Origin: Paulinella micropora | Taxonomy: Eukaryota; Cercozoa; Imbricatea; Euglyphida; Paulinellidae | DNA: 64,000 nucleotides | Reading direction: 5' to 3' | Assembly (NCBI GenBank): GCA_019918135.1 | Contig: WBZZ01005583.1 | Span: 1 to 64,000, forward strand | In this document: positions 29,812 to 39,912 of the stretch, one piece after another | Layout of the letters: every line of letters begins with the position of its first letter | How positions within the stretch are numbered: position 1 is the first letter of the stretch | Translations under genes and position numbers: made by a program | Notes under the pieces: model-generated | Told to the model about the DNA's origin: nothing | The model's database searches: none | The model's input: the letters and a program-made list of their open reading frames with translations, nothing else

Positions 29812-30822
29812 ATGGTAGGCAGCCCCGCGGCGGCGCAGCTTGGGCTCGCCTCCGCCGCCGCGTTCATGTGCGGCATGGCGTGGCTGCTTTGCCTGCAACT
29901 GGGAGTCGGCAGCGGACGTCGGCGGCGGACCGCCGTGTTCACGACATTGCGCATCTGGTTCTGGACCGTAGCGCACGCGGTCGTTTCTCCGCTTCTCCGC
30001 GACGGGCAAAATGAAGACAGATCCCTACTGCTGCCGCTGGCCTGACACATGTGGCTAGAGTGCCTAGAACGCTACCCGTACGGTTTGGGCCCTTTGAGCG
30101 CACGCAATCCGTGCCATAAATTCAGGTTTCTGCGCCTAGCAGTGTGCGCAGCCTCGGACGCGCTCGCTGTCGCCACAGAAAACTACTGGCCGCCCAGGGT
30201 CTTTTTGCTGGTCGCACAGCTGTACGGCGCCTCTGCATGCTGTGCGGTCCTGCACGCTTTCTACCTCGTGCTCTGGCTCTGGCTAGCGCTGGCAGGCGGG
30301 TCGCGGCCTTTCGTAGGGTGGACGTTAGGGTTTGTGTCCGTCCTGCTACCCATGCCGTGGGTCTACCTCGTTGCCTTACAACTGCAACAAGACCTGCAGC
30401 GTTTGCGTGCCGAGCCAAGGCTTTACATCAGGCCAACGCAGGCTGTGCGTGTCCAGAGCGCGCCGCAGCAGGGCGCTTTTTGTCAGGACGTAGCGCAAGC
30501 CACGCCCAACATCGGCACAGAAGTGGCTGGGGGCCCGCGTGGCGGTCGTTCGAGACTGCGCGCGGTCGTTGACGTCTACACAGCAACGCCCGTCTCAAAG
30601 CACCGCCCGCTCACCAGGCTGCCATTGGCAGCATCCCCGACGCCGCCCGGCATCACCAGGCTGCCATTGGCAGCTTCCTCGACGCCGCCCGGCATCAGGC
30701 TACCAAGCCGCAGGTTATCGATCCGCAGGCTTGCCGCGCGGGACGAAGGCTCGGAGCGGGACGCCCTGCCCGAGCTGTCATTCTTCGAGAGAGATTGCGA
30801 AACGCCGAGCTACTGCGAATAA
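29812..30822 (+). CDS. Multi-pass membrane protein interrupted by an in-frame TGA
   Basis: 29,812-30,045 and 30,049-30,822 are in the same frame, separated only by TGA at 30,043-30,045 and one codon. The first part has two hydrophobic helices, the second part two or three more ('VFLLVAQLYGASACCAVL', 'LVLWLWLALAGG', 'WTLGFVSVLLPMPW'), suggesting one original four-to-five-TM protein. The C-terminus has two tandem 14-residue repeats around 'LTRLPLAAS' and is Arg-rich. Either the TGA is a nonsense change or the second ATG starts its own protein. No family recognised. Confidence 0.5.
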
Positions 30823-30849
30823 TTTGAAGCCCTAGCACTTGAGGGGCAG

Positions 30850-30930
30850 GCGAAGAACACGGACTGAGAGAGGGAGAAGGGGGGGGGGGGGGGAGGCGGT
30901 AGCTAAAGCTCCCCTCTTTTTCACTTTCTC
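30850..30930. repeat. Purine-rich tract ending in poly-G, then pyrimidine stretch
   Basis: GAGAGAGGGAGAAGG and a poly-G run (about 30,878-30,892), followed by a C/T-rich stretch. It precedes the F-box/LRR-like gene, the same placement as other tracts of this type. Confidence 0.5.
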
Positions 30931-30961
30931 TGTAAAACCCAAAGCTCGTCGTAGTCACAAC

Positions 30962-31667
30962 ATGCCGGTACGGTACAAAAAACGGCGGCTGCTGCCCGGG
31001 CCGGAGGTGCTGTTGCCGGTGGTTGTATGGCAATGATAGCTGACTACCTGTACAGACGGGAGGATGTAGCGGAGCTGCGCAAGCTCTGTGGCGCGGAGCC
31101 GCAGCTTGTCAGGAGCTGGGCGCTCTCGCAGCTGTACCCGGCGTTGGCAGACACCGGCTCGCGGCGTCCCACGCTCGGAATCGCGGAAATAATTATAGAC
31201 AGGTCATTTACGCAGTTCAAGGAGGTCTGGCCGCTAAAAGTCCTGCAAGAGCAACTAGGGCTGCAGCTTTGCTCGCTGGTAGTCGGCAACGAAGAAGTCG
31301 AAAGCTTTGAGTTCTCAACCAACCTGTGCGTGCAAGCCCGCGGGCCGCTCGCCCCCCCCCTACCTGCCTGCTGGTGGATCTGAGCATAGAAACCTGCCAC
31401 GAGGCCATGCTGCGCCAGGCGTGCGAATTTGTGTCCCGGACGACGTTCCCGCGCCTCGAGACTCTGCGCCTTGCGTACACCGGACAAACCTCGTCTGACC
31501 TCGGGATGCGCTTGCCGACGCTGGGCCTTCAGAAGTCTCGCCTGCCCAAGCTACAGCTGTTGTGTTTGGGCCCGCTGCCGACCTCCGTTACGGGGGCGGT
31601 CCCTGCAGCAACAAAGCTGCTCTTCACTGGCGCGTTGAGCTACGGGTCCTCTGTGCATAAGCGGTGA
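30962..31667 (+). pseudogene. F-box plus LRR-like protein, two frame breaks
   Basis: From ATG 30,962 the frame gives 'LLPGPEVLLPVVVWQ' then stops at about 31,034; in the next frame 'IADYLYRREDVAELRKLC' continues the F-box pattern, so a frameshift splits the motif. A second shift lies at a run of nine C (31,352-31,360), after which 'FPRLETLRLAYTGQ' and 'LPKLQLLCLGPLP' give LRR-like segments to 31,667. One gene with two indels is the simplest reading. It resembles F-box-LRR proteins. Confidence 0.5.
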
Positions 31668-31735
31668 TGCCAACGCCTGGGCTTTAATTAAAAATACACT
31701 TCCTGTGTCTGAATTGAACACATGTCGTGCCGGCT

Positions 31736-32298
31736 TTACGACATGGTAAGTCTTCGCCAGTCGTGCAGTGCCTGGTCGTACCTGAACTGGTCTACGCGTC
31801 GCCAATACGCCTGCTGCCGACTCCATTCCCTGCAGACAGACCGTGCCCCCGGAGGCTCGGTGCCTGGGGCCTGTGCCAGCCCATGCGCTTGCAGTACGGG
31901 CTGGCACACCCGCCAGCCCCCCACCCGTCGCGATCGTGAACTGGTTGTGCGCACGTGTTGGTGCCAGACCGACAGATTGCGGGCCCAGGCGCCGCCGCCG
32001 TCACCGGTGCAAACTCGTGCAGCACGTGGATCCACAGGCGGTGCTCGTCCGCGTAGCGTCCTGCGACCAGCAGCGCTGTGAGCATGGCACGCGGCAGTGG
32101 TGAACAGGCTAACACGCCCGGATGACCGTCCCGGTGAGCCTGCGAAAACAGGATCTTGCGCGCCTGCTGCACTTCCCGGCTCCCCGACGCGTCGATCCAC
32201 GGAACCGCCGAGCTAAACACTTCGTCCGCCAGCGCGTGCTCGTTTCGCAGCTGCTCCACGTTCTTGGTCACCAACAAGTGCCGCACGTACAAGACCAC
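31736..32298 (-). pseudogene. Histidine-phosphatase (PGAM-like) family protein, frame-broken
   Basis: The open frame ending at 31,792 begins near 32,298 with 'VVLYVRHLLVTKNVEQ', resembling the catalytic RHG motif (Gly replaced by Leu), and later has 'SPLPRAMLTALLVAGRY', the typical second-half 'SPLxRAxxTA' signature. After 'HVLHEFAP' the frame degenerates, while a neighbouring frame to 31,736 gives a plausible Arg/Trp/Gln-rich C-terminus. A variant hairpin (about 32,305-32,335) sits exactly at the N-terminus and may have displaced the start. Probably inactive as encoded. Confidence 0.45.
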
Positions 32299-32304
32299 CA
32301 GCCC

Positions 32305-32335
32305 AGGCCGCCCAGGCCGCGCCAGCGGCCTGGAC
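32305..32335. repeat. Variant GC palindrome
   Basis: CAGGCCGCGCCAGCGGCCTG and a preceding repeat of GCCCAGGCCGC: a relative of the CAGCCCGC hairpin family, placed at the 5' end of the phosphatase-like frame. Confidence 0.45.
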
Positions 32336-32524
32336 GGAGGGAAAGCAGCATGCCCAGACCGCGCAAGCAGCAGAACCCCCGTCGTTTGCGGTTTGGTCTG
32401 ACCTGCTTTTAATCATGGCTTGGCTGTTTATTATCCAAGCACAAAATTATGTGTATCTCCCCGTCCCCCTTCTTCTCACTCATTTTGTTTCCTTCCCTCC
32501 CTACAAACTAGAATTTGCCATGTC

Positions 32525-32878
32525 ATGGTGTACAGCAGCGGCTCGATTAACAAATACCGAAGGCGATTTGAAAATCTAGAGTTTAAATGGGAAGCCGGCT
32601 GTAACGGATCGTGCAATATCTCCTACGCCATCAATGCTGTGTGTCATCCAAAGGGCGAATTCATCGTCATCCTGCTTTTCTTTGTTATTTGTCTTCTTTT
32701 GTTGGCTTTCTTTGTCGGTTCCATTTGTTTAGCATGCAGTGCGGATGCTGGTTACATTGGATCTGCAGATCATGCTGACTATTATTGTTGTTATGCGGTT
32801 ATCTTTTTGATTGTGCCGATATTGCTGGGCTTTATACCGCTAGCTATCTACTTAGTTCGGCATTGGATCAATATTTAA
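32525..32878 (+). pseudogene. N-terminally truncated membrane protein (copy 1 of tandem module)
   Basis: 117 residues from ATG 32,525. 'GCNGSCNISYAINAVC' and two hydrophobic segments match the C-terminal half of the 260-residue protein at 35,504-36,286. The signal peptide and Ser-rich N-terminal half are missing here; the sequence just upstream is a pyrimidine-rich stretch. Without a signal peptide the protein may not reach the membrane in the original orientation, hence a likely relic. Confidence 0.6.
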
Positions 32879-32880
32879 CC

Positions 32881-32900
32881 CAGCCCGCTGGCGCGGCCTG
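32881..32900. terminator. Imperfect CAGCCCGC-type hairpin after the membrane protein
   Basis: CAGCCCGC and GCGGCCTG around TGGC, two bases after the stop, one mismatch in the stem. Same family as the hairpins at 23,735 and inside ORFs. Confidence 0.45.
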
Positions 32901-32933
32901 GAGGCACTCCCTACAAACTATAATTAAGGAAAC

Positions 32934-35283
32934 CTAGAATTTGTCACTCAATCTTCGTTGACAGATATCGGCGGCAGGCAGGGGGGTGCTGATGCCGAAA
33001 AAATTATTACACAACCGTAGGGGGTCAGAGCCCGCTTCTAAAGCACCTTGGCAAAATGTCCGTAGCAGCTCCTTGCCCTGTTCGTTTAAGATGTCGATTT
33101 TCTCTGCGTCTTGGAAAGCTGTTCTAAACCAGACCATGACCACGACCTTGAGTTCTTTTAAAAAAGGCGCGTTGAGCAGCGGGCGTAGTAAGAATACGTA
33201 ATGGGGTTGTTTGCCGCTGTTGGCTAGCAAGGCTAAGTGAAGCAGAATTTGCAAGTGCATCACCGATCTGGGGAAAAACGGCTCTGCGCCAAGTTCTCTG
33301 AGCCAGCGCCGGACTTCGTCGCTGGGGGCACGGAGCCCTTGGGTGAAAGCTAGTTGCGAGTCCAAGAGGCGCACCCTGCCCAACCGCTGCGTCTGCTTTG
33401 GCACAAAATAAATATACACAGCCACGTCGTCAAGCGTGGCAACGCTGGGCAGAAAAAACCGCTCCCCCCCTTGAGCCTGTCGTAGCAGGAGCCGTGCGTA
33501 GCGTTCCAGCAGCAAGAATAACTGATTTCCTAGATTTTCAACAACAGAGGGTTGTTCAGTGTAAAGATTGCAACCACCGCGAGGGGTCATGTCGAAGTTC
33601 CTCCTCAGATAATCAGCCAAGGACCCGTTGTCGTCGGGCTGCGTGTGACACAGACCGTACATTGATGAACTAGTAGAGTCAGACAACTTGCTGGGTGGCC
33701 TGGCGCTCGCTTCCAGTGCTTGGGACACTAGTTCGGCGGAGATGATACTGGTAGTTTCGCACACGCCTATTTCATTGTCACGCATAACTTCAGACCAAGC
33801 GCGAGTATCTTTAGCTTCGCCCAAACCCGACACACAGCCCAGGACCATAATAAGAGTACGTTTTTTTTCATGGCTGTCTTCTGCATCCCAGATTGCCAGA
33901 CCCTTGCCTAAAGGCTTACGTTCTTTAGCCTCTCTTACCCGCGCGTCAGTAACTTTACAATTTCATCTTGAGCAGAACCTCCCTGGGTGGCGTGCCTTGT
34001 AGCCCGCTGATGTAGCTCCTGCAAATCCTTTAAAAAACGCTTGTCCTTATCCAGTCCACGGGCGAGCAAAGCTTGCGACAAAATGTAAATGTATTGTTCA
34101 GCCGCCACGGTCAGGTGCTGTGACGTGTCGTGCAGCTGCTGGAAAACAGGGTAGGTCTGAAATTCTCTATTGGATTGCAGAGGATGATACACGGGTTCAG
34201 AGAGCTGTTCTTTTTTTCTGCTATAATTATAGTAATGTGTCAGCATGGTCAGAAAGGTCGCATAGTCTCCCGGCCGTCGAAAGCGTAGGTTGGCTACCAA
34301 AGCTATAGCCTCCAACAAGAACGTTGCATCTTTTGCGCTGGCTAACTCTTCGTTGATGATGGCCACCGCAGCGTCGGTTGAGCCTTGGATATATATATGC
34401 GCAACCGCCGCCAGGGTTGCAAACATCCCAAGAGCTAGCTTTCTACTCGGCTCTCCATTTCTTAGCAACTCTCCTAGCCATTGCAGGCTCACTTCGCCCG
34501 CCGACGCGTTTACGTGGTATTCGTGCAGGTCCGCGTCTCCGAAAAGCACTTGGACAGCTGACCCGTGCGATTTGTAGACAAGAAAATTATGCGGCTTCAG
34601 ATCGATCACCAGCGCATCGCTCTTAGGCTCGGTTACTAGCCGTGCCAGAAAGAGCGCCACATACTTTTTGATGATCTCGTAGGTAGCTTTCCAGGCAGCG
34701 TCCCGGCCCTGGGGAATTTGTACAACTCTAAGCCCAGGTCGCTTGTTGCATAATATTATGCAGCTTGGCTGTGAAACAAGTAAATCCCAGCATCCCGCCT
34801 TATTGTATTTTTCACACAGTCTACCTTGGAATTTAATGCATCAATGTCCCGATATAGTTGGGCGTAGCACTCCTGTTTTTGTTTAGTCTTACTGATGTTC
34901 CATTTCAATCTTTCAAGCATAGCTGTGAAGGTTTTGAAATCACCTGACGAGATCTTGCAGTATGTGGTTTCCCTGTTGGCGCCGATTTTATGTTCGTACA
35001 TGGCTGTGCTCCAGCTTTTACGTTCGTCGGCCATTTCCTTGCTCTCGTACACAAAAAAACCGTAGCGATGCACTAGACGACGGTCCTTCCGTTTAAGAAA
35101 GACTATATTGTACACGCCCTGCTTCATCCAGCTATCTCCGATATAATCCTGGCCAGCGTCCGAAAAATTACACTTATCGTGTACGCAATCATTGTGCTGC
35201 TTGGTTCTTGCCAGCATGATCCTTGCTAGGCTCTTGCCCAGCTTTCGCGCATTACGACACTTGCTCCGCCTGCCCCACTGCAT
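32934..35283 (-). pseudogene. Kinase-like family protein, copy C (tandem module 1)
   Basis: From ATG 35,283 ('MQWGRRSKCRNARKL'): module 1 has 'QGVYNIVFLKRKDR' and 'YGFFVYESKEMADERKS'. A TAA appears at 34,756-34,758 within a palindrome GCATAATATTATGC that copy D lacks, and a one-base deletion follows shortly after. The middle frame holds the catalytic-loop-like 'VIDLKPHNFLVY' and 'FGDADLHEY', then helices. A further frameshift near 33,940 leads to a second N-lobe-like module ('WSEVMRDNEIGVCETTS'). In the family, 'DLKPxN' and 'GDAD' would serve as catalytic loop and metal-binding site. As written it cannot make a full-length product. Confidence 0.6.
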
Positions 35284-35328
35284 CCTTCTTCGGGCTGGGT
35301 CACACGATTTCTTCTTTTTATACAAGAA

Positions 35329-35475
35329 ACAGCCCGACCCCGGGCGGGGCCCGGGGTCCGGGCCGACCCCTGCCCCCCCCCCCCCCCCCCAGTCCCTTGC
35401 CTCTTTCTTCCTCCCTCCCCCCTCCCGCGCCCTCTCTCTCTCTCTCTTTCACTTCTTTCCTTCCCTAGCGACTAG
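35329..35475. repeat. GC palindrome and pyrimidine-rich tract upstream of the membrane protein
   Basis: A G/C-rich inverted repeat (CCCCGGGCGGGGCCCGGGG region, 35,337-35,357) is followed by poly-C (about 35,375-35,390) and a long C/T-rich stretch to 35,467 ending CCCTAG. TATAAAAC at about 35,490 lies 14 bp before the ATG at 35,504 and may be a TATA-like element. Confidence 0.5.
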
Positions 35476-35503
35476 TAGGTTTTCTGTCTATAAAACTAAC
35501 CAA

Positions 35504-36286
35504 ATGAAACAAGCATTATTTCTTTGGGTTTTCCTAGTGCTGTGCGGACAGCTATTGGCGGCGGGTAGATTCCACCACTCCTCTTATAGGAGCAGCCGCA
35601 CTATCAGCGCCTCGCCTAGGAGCAGCGCCTCGCTTTGGAGCAGTAGCGGCGCTGTGTACTCACTGACTACAAGCAGAGCAGGCGACGCTCAGAGTACCGG
35701 ACGTGCTTCAAAATCGATTCGTTGCTGCAAAGATAAAAATATCCGAGATTTAAGTTGGAGGCAGGCCAACTCTTCAAACGGAACCGTGATTCTAGGTTCT
35801 GTCAGACCTTTTGATCATGAGGCGGCTACAAAATGCCAGTTCCTGCACAAGCTCAACTTTTATTACAAACCTGCTGAAAGCTATAACGTGACGAGCCTAA
35901 CCCTACAGCTGAGCGATTCGCTGAGATGGGGCAGCGACGAGGACAGCGAGGAATGTACTGCAGGAACCATGGTGTACAGAAGCGATGCTATTGATAAAGC
36001 CCGAAAGCGCTGGGAAGACCTACAGCTCAGCTGGCAGGTTGGCTGCAACGGATCGTGCAATATCTCCTACGCCATCAATGCTGCGTGTCAACCCAAGAGC
36101 GCCTATAGCGCCATCCTGGCTTTCTTCATCATTTTCATCCTTTTACTTTTTGCTGCATTTTTCTGTGGGTGTTGCGTACATTCGGATGACGGTCCTTGTT
36201 ATGCTGCTGTGCTTACCGTTGCCACTGTGGTGTTTGGTATTGTGGCGGTATTTATCTACGCATACCCGCCATTCATCAGTATTTAA
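35504..36286 (+). CDS. Secreted/membrane protein with signal peptide and two C-terminal TM segments
   Basis: 260 residues from ATG 35,504. A clear signal peptide ('MKQALFLWVFLVLCGQLLA') is followed by a Ser/Arg-rich segment with three repeats of about 13 residues ('SSRTISASPR' type), an ectodomain with 'CCKDKNIRDLSW' and N-glycosylation sequons ('NSSNGT', 'NVT', 'NGSCNIS'), and two hydrophobic segments ('FFIIFILLLFAAFFCGC', 'VATVVFGIVAVFIYAY'). No family recognised. It is the complete copy of a tandem duplicated module; the truncated copy is at 32,525. The neighbouring minus-strand kinase-like gene was duplicated with it. Confidence 0.6.
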   Translation: MKQALFLWVFLVLCGQLLAAGRFHHSSYRSSRTISASPRSSASLWSSSGAVYSLTTSRAGDAQSTGRASKSIRCCKDKNIRDLSWRQANSSNGTVILGSVRPFDHEAATKCQFLHKLNFYYKPAESYNVTSLTLQLSDSLRWGSDEDSEECTAGTMVYRSDAIDKARKRWEDLQLSWQVGCNGSCNISYAINAACQPKSAYSAILAFFIIFILLLFAAFFCGCCVHSDDGPCYAAVLTVATVVFGIVAVFIYAYPPFISI

Positions 36287-36328
36287 CTAGGGTAGGTTTG
36301 GTGATGTCATAAACCGGTATTCATAGGT

Positions 36329-38762
36329 TCATGGCGAAAAAAACATTACACGATTACAGGGGTCAGAACCCTTTTTTGAAGCGCTCTTACTAAATTTCTG
36401 TAGCAGGTTCTTGCCCTGTTCGTTTAAGATGCCGAGCTTCTCCGCGTCTTTGGAAGCTTCTCTAAACCAAACCAGAACCACGTCCTTGAGTTCTTGTAAA
36501 AAAGGCGCGTTGAGCAGCGGGCGCCGTACGAATTCGTAATGGGGTTGTTTGCCGCTGTTGGCTAGCAAGGCTAGGTAAAGTAGAGTTTGCAAGTGCAGCA
36601 CCGAAGCTCTTACTGTGCCGAGTCGACGAAGCCAGGCTTTGGCTTCGTCGCTGGGGACCTGGGATCCTCTAGTGAAAGTTAGTTGCGAGTCCAAGAGGCG
36701 GACCCTGCCCACCCGCTGCTTCTGCCCTGGCACAGCCCAGCGGTACACAGCCACGTCGTCAAGCGTGGCACCGCTGGGCAGAAAAAACTGCGTGTTCTTT
36801 TGAGCATGTCGTAGCAGGAGCCGTGCGTAGCGTTTCACCAGCAAGAATAACTGATACCCTAGATTATCAGCAAAAGGGCATTTTTCCGCGTAAGTATCCC
36901 AAGGACCGTTCCGGAGACGGTAGAGGTTCTTTAGATAATCTGCCAATGACCCGTTGTCGTCGGGCTGCGTGTGGCACAGACCGCACATTGATGCGTGGTT
37001 TGGAGGAGGAGAACCAGGCAACCTGCGGGGTTGCCTGGTTTTTGCCTGCTGTGCTTGGAACACTAGTTCGGCGGGGATGATACTTGTAGTTTCGCATACG
37101 CCTATTTGATTGTCACGCATAGCTTCAGACCAAGCGTGAATATCTTTAGCTTTGTTCGAATCCGACACAGAGCCCAGAACCATAATAAAAGTACGTTTTT
37201 TTTCCCCGCGCTGGACCTCTTCATCCCAAATTACCAGACTACATGCGGATAATTGCTTACGTTTTTTAGCCGTTCTTACCCGCGCGTTCAGTAACGTTGC
37301 AATTTCATTTCCAGCAGAAGCTCCCTGTTTGGCGTGTTTTTTAACCCGCTGATGTAGCTTTTGCAGATCAGTTAAAAAACTCTTTTCCTCCTCAGTTTTT
37401 GGTTTTGGTTCGCGGGGGACGGAAAGCTCGCGACAAAATGTAAATGTATTGTTCGGCCGCCAAGGTTAGGTGTTGGGTCGTGTACTTTGCGCCTGTAACT
37501 GCTAAGCCCAGAGGAGCAGTCTGTGTTGTGTCGTGCAGCTGTTGGAAAAGAAGGTAGGTCCGACGTTCTCTATCTGATTGAAAAGGATGATACACCAAAT
37601 CGGAGAGCTGTTGGTTTTTCCTGCCATGAGTATAGCAATGTGCCAGAATGGTCAAAAAGGTCTCATAGTCTCCCGGCCGTCGAAAGCGCAGGTTGGCAAC
37701 CAAGGCTACAGCCTTCAACAGAGGCGTTGTATCTATTGGTTGTTGTTTTATCTCTTGGTTGATTATGGCCACCGCCGCTTCGGCTGAGCCTGGTTCATTT
37801 ATATGCGCAGCCGCCGCCAGAGTTGCAAACATCCCAAGAGCTAGCTTTCTACTCGGCTCCCCATTTCTCAGCAACTCTCTTAGCCATTGCAGGCTCACTT
37901 CGTCCGCCGACGCGTTTATGCGGTATTCGTGTAGGTCCGCGTCTCCGAAAAGCACTTGGACAGCTGCCCCGTGCGATTTGTAGACAAGAAAATTCGACGG
38001 CTTCAGATCGATCACCAGTGCATCGCTCTTAGGCTCGGTTACTAGCCGTGCCAGAAAGAGCGCCACATACTTTTTAATGATCTCGTAGGTAGCTTTCCAG
38101 GCAGCGTCCCGGCATTGGGGAAATTTGTGCAACTCGGAGCTCAGGTCGCCTGTTGCGTATGCAGCTTGGCTGTGAAATAAGTAAATCCCATCCTCCTTCC
38201 CCTGCTTATTTTTTTCCTTGCTCACATTGTCTGCTTTGGACCTCAAACCAGCAATGTCTTTGGATAGTTTGTTGTAGCAGCGCGGGTTTAAATTTTTTTT
38301 AGGCTTGACTTTTTGTTTCAACCCTTCAAGAAACTTAGGCTTGATTTTTTGTTTTAATTCTTCAGGAGGCTTAGGCTTGATTTCTTGTTCCAATCCTTCA
38401 ATCATGTCAGTGAAAGCTTTGAAATCATCGGACGAGATCTTGCAGTATGTTGTTTTTTCGTTGGCGCCGATTTTCTTTTCGCACATGGCTGTGCTCCAGC
38501 TTTTACGTTCGTCGGCCATTTCCTTGCTCTCGTACACAAAAAAACCGTAGCGATGCACTAGACGACGGTCCTTCCGTTGAAGAAAGACTATATTGTACAT
38601 GCCCTGCTTCATCCAGCTATCTCCTGTATAATCTCTGTCGGCATTTGAAAACCGACAGAGTTGACCGTGTACGCAAACATCGTGCTGCTTGATTCTTGCA
38701 TGCATGATCTTTTTTAGGCTCTTGCTCAGCTTTTGAGCATTACGACACTTGCCCCACTGCAT
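36329..38762 (-). pseudogene. Kinase-like family protein, copy D (tandem module 2), one frameshift
   Basis: From ATG 38,762 ('MQWGKCRNAQKL') one frame of 456 residues to 37,392 includes N-lobe-like module 1, three tandem 'LKQKIKPKFLEG'-type repeats not present in copy C, 'VIDLKPSNFLVY' (catalytic loop-like) and 'FGDADLHEY' (DFG-like). A one-base shift near 37,435 leads into the frame that continues through 'VIWDEEVQRGEKKRTFIM' and module 2 ('AWSEAMRDNQIGVCETTS') to 36,329. It is the least damaged member of the family; a single indel error would make it intact. Function: kinase or pseudokinase by fold, substrate unknown. Confidence 0.6.
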
Positions 38763-39108
38763 TCTGCGGCTGAGTCCCCTCGATTTCTTCTTTTTAGACA
38801 AGAAACAGCCCGTTGGAAACGGGCGGGAGGGGGTAAAGGGGGCGAGGGTGGGGGGGGGGGCGGGACCCCCCCCCCCCTTCCCTTCCCTTGCCCCTTCTCT
38901 TCTCCCCTCCAACTTCTCTCTCCCCCTCCTTTTTTTGTGTTCTTTCCCCTGCGCCGCGGGGTGGCCCAGGGGAGACATGCCCTGAAAGGAACAGCACACG
39001 TGGAGCACTTCAGCACCACTGCCTCCTTTAGACCATTATCAATACAACGAGCACCGGGCCCGCAGAGCTCGTACAGAAAGTATAAAAACAATATCTTTGC
39101 TCCTTCTT
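38763..39108. repeat. Spacer with hairpin and purine/pyrimidine tract
   Basis: CCCGTT/AACGGG hairpin (about 38,811-38,823), a G-rich stretch with poly-G (38,850-38,860), poly-C (38,866-38,877) and a C/T-rich block to about 38,935. A near-copy of the last part (CCCTTCCCTTGC) occurs at about 57,630. No gene is supported. Confidence 0.5.
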
Positions 39109-39474
39109 TTAATAAAAACCACGTCGAGCTTGCCCTTCCATTGAGTGTCTTTCCAGCCATGCCTTGTATAGTTTCAATTGTTCTTGCAGCAAGCTACAAT
39201 CTGTCTGTTGTTGCTCAAGCCTTAGCCGCGCCTCGCGAACACCACGTTCGGGCTGAGCCTTTGCCAGCAGCTTAGCGTGCAGCTTTAAGTAGTTCTTGAA
39301 TCGCCCTCCAGCTGGGCTCTGGAACGAGAGGGCTCCCGGGGCTTGTACAAATACGATGTAGCTATGATGCCGCCGTTGGGATCTAAATATCGACGCCGGT
39401 CTTCCCCAGACACAACCACCCTCGATTGTTACCGCCTGGCACTCGCCCGTTTTCTTCTTCCTCTGCTCGTCCAT
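39109..39474 (-). CDS. Small basic helical protein, unknown function
   Basis: 121 residues from ATG 39,474 ('MDEQRKKKTG'). The C-terminal half is a likely coiled coil rich in Leu, Arg and Gln. One monomer of the 260-bp array repeat (about 39,487-39,620) lies directly upstream, so that repeat could carry its promoter. No family recognised. Confidence 0.4.
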   Translation of the reverse strand: MDEQRKKKTGECQAVTIEGGCVWGRPASIFRSQRRHHSYIVFVQAPGALSFQSPAGGRFKNYLKLHAKLLAKAQPERGVREARLRLEQQQTDCSLLQEQLKLYKAWLERHSMEGQARRGFY

Positions 39475-39801
39475 GGCTCCTTTCTTACAAAGAGAACTCG
39501 AGCGGTGAGGCGGAAGGCCTGCCCCCCTTCCGTCAAATTCTCTGAAAAAACTTGCCGAGTTCACATGGTATAACCACATTTTTGTAGGTCGCGTATTGGC
39601 AGAGCCGGGAAAATTTTTACACAGGGATTTTCCGAGCGCGAGGGGGGGAGGAGCACCCCACCCTCCCCTCTCCTCTCTCTCTCTTCCCCCCCCCCCCCCT
39701 CCCCCCGCCCCGCACCCCTGCCCCCTCTTTACCCTCTGCTCTCCTCTCAATAGACACAAAGAAAGAGAAGGGTCTACTGAAACACAAAGACGAAACCAGA
39801 A
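39475..39801. repeat. Solo copy of the 260-bp repeat plus pyrimidine tract
   Basis: 39,487-39,620 matches the array unit at 39,911-41,870 (GAACTCGAG..., CGAGTTCACA, TATAACCACAT). Positions 39,640-39,745 are a C/T-rich tract with poly-C, of the same kind as elsewhere. Confidence 0.6.
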
Positions 39802-39912
39802 ATGAGCAGCAATCTTAAGGAATACAAGGTCTTGACCATTGAGTCAGATCCTCCTCCTTACAAAGAAATACGGGCGGATAGAAACATACAAGAAATTGCA
39901 GCCGACAAGACC
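39802..39912 (+). pseudogene. 5' fragment of a gene truncated by the repeat array
   Basis: An ATG at 39,802 preceded by AACCAGAA opens a frame of about 37 non-repetitive residues ('MSSNLKEYKVLTIESD') that runs straight into the first array unit at about 39,912. Everything after that is repeat-encoded. Probably the 5' end of a disrupted gene; identity unknown. Confidence 0.35.

Noticed and set aside
34745..34760. TAATATTAT in kinase copy C and near 60,125, recalling the nick site of circular Rep viruses
   Set aside because: No Rep-type gene or stem-loop of the right form is present; short AT palindrome, coincidence is likely.
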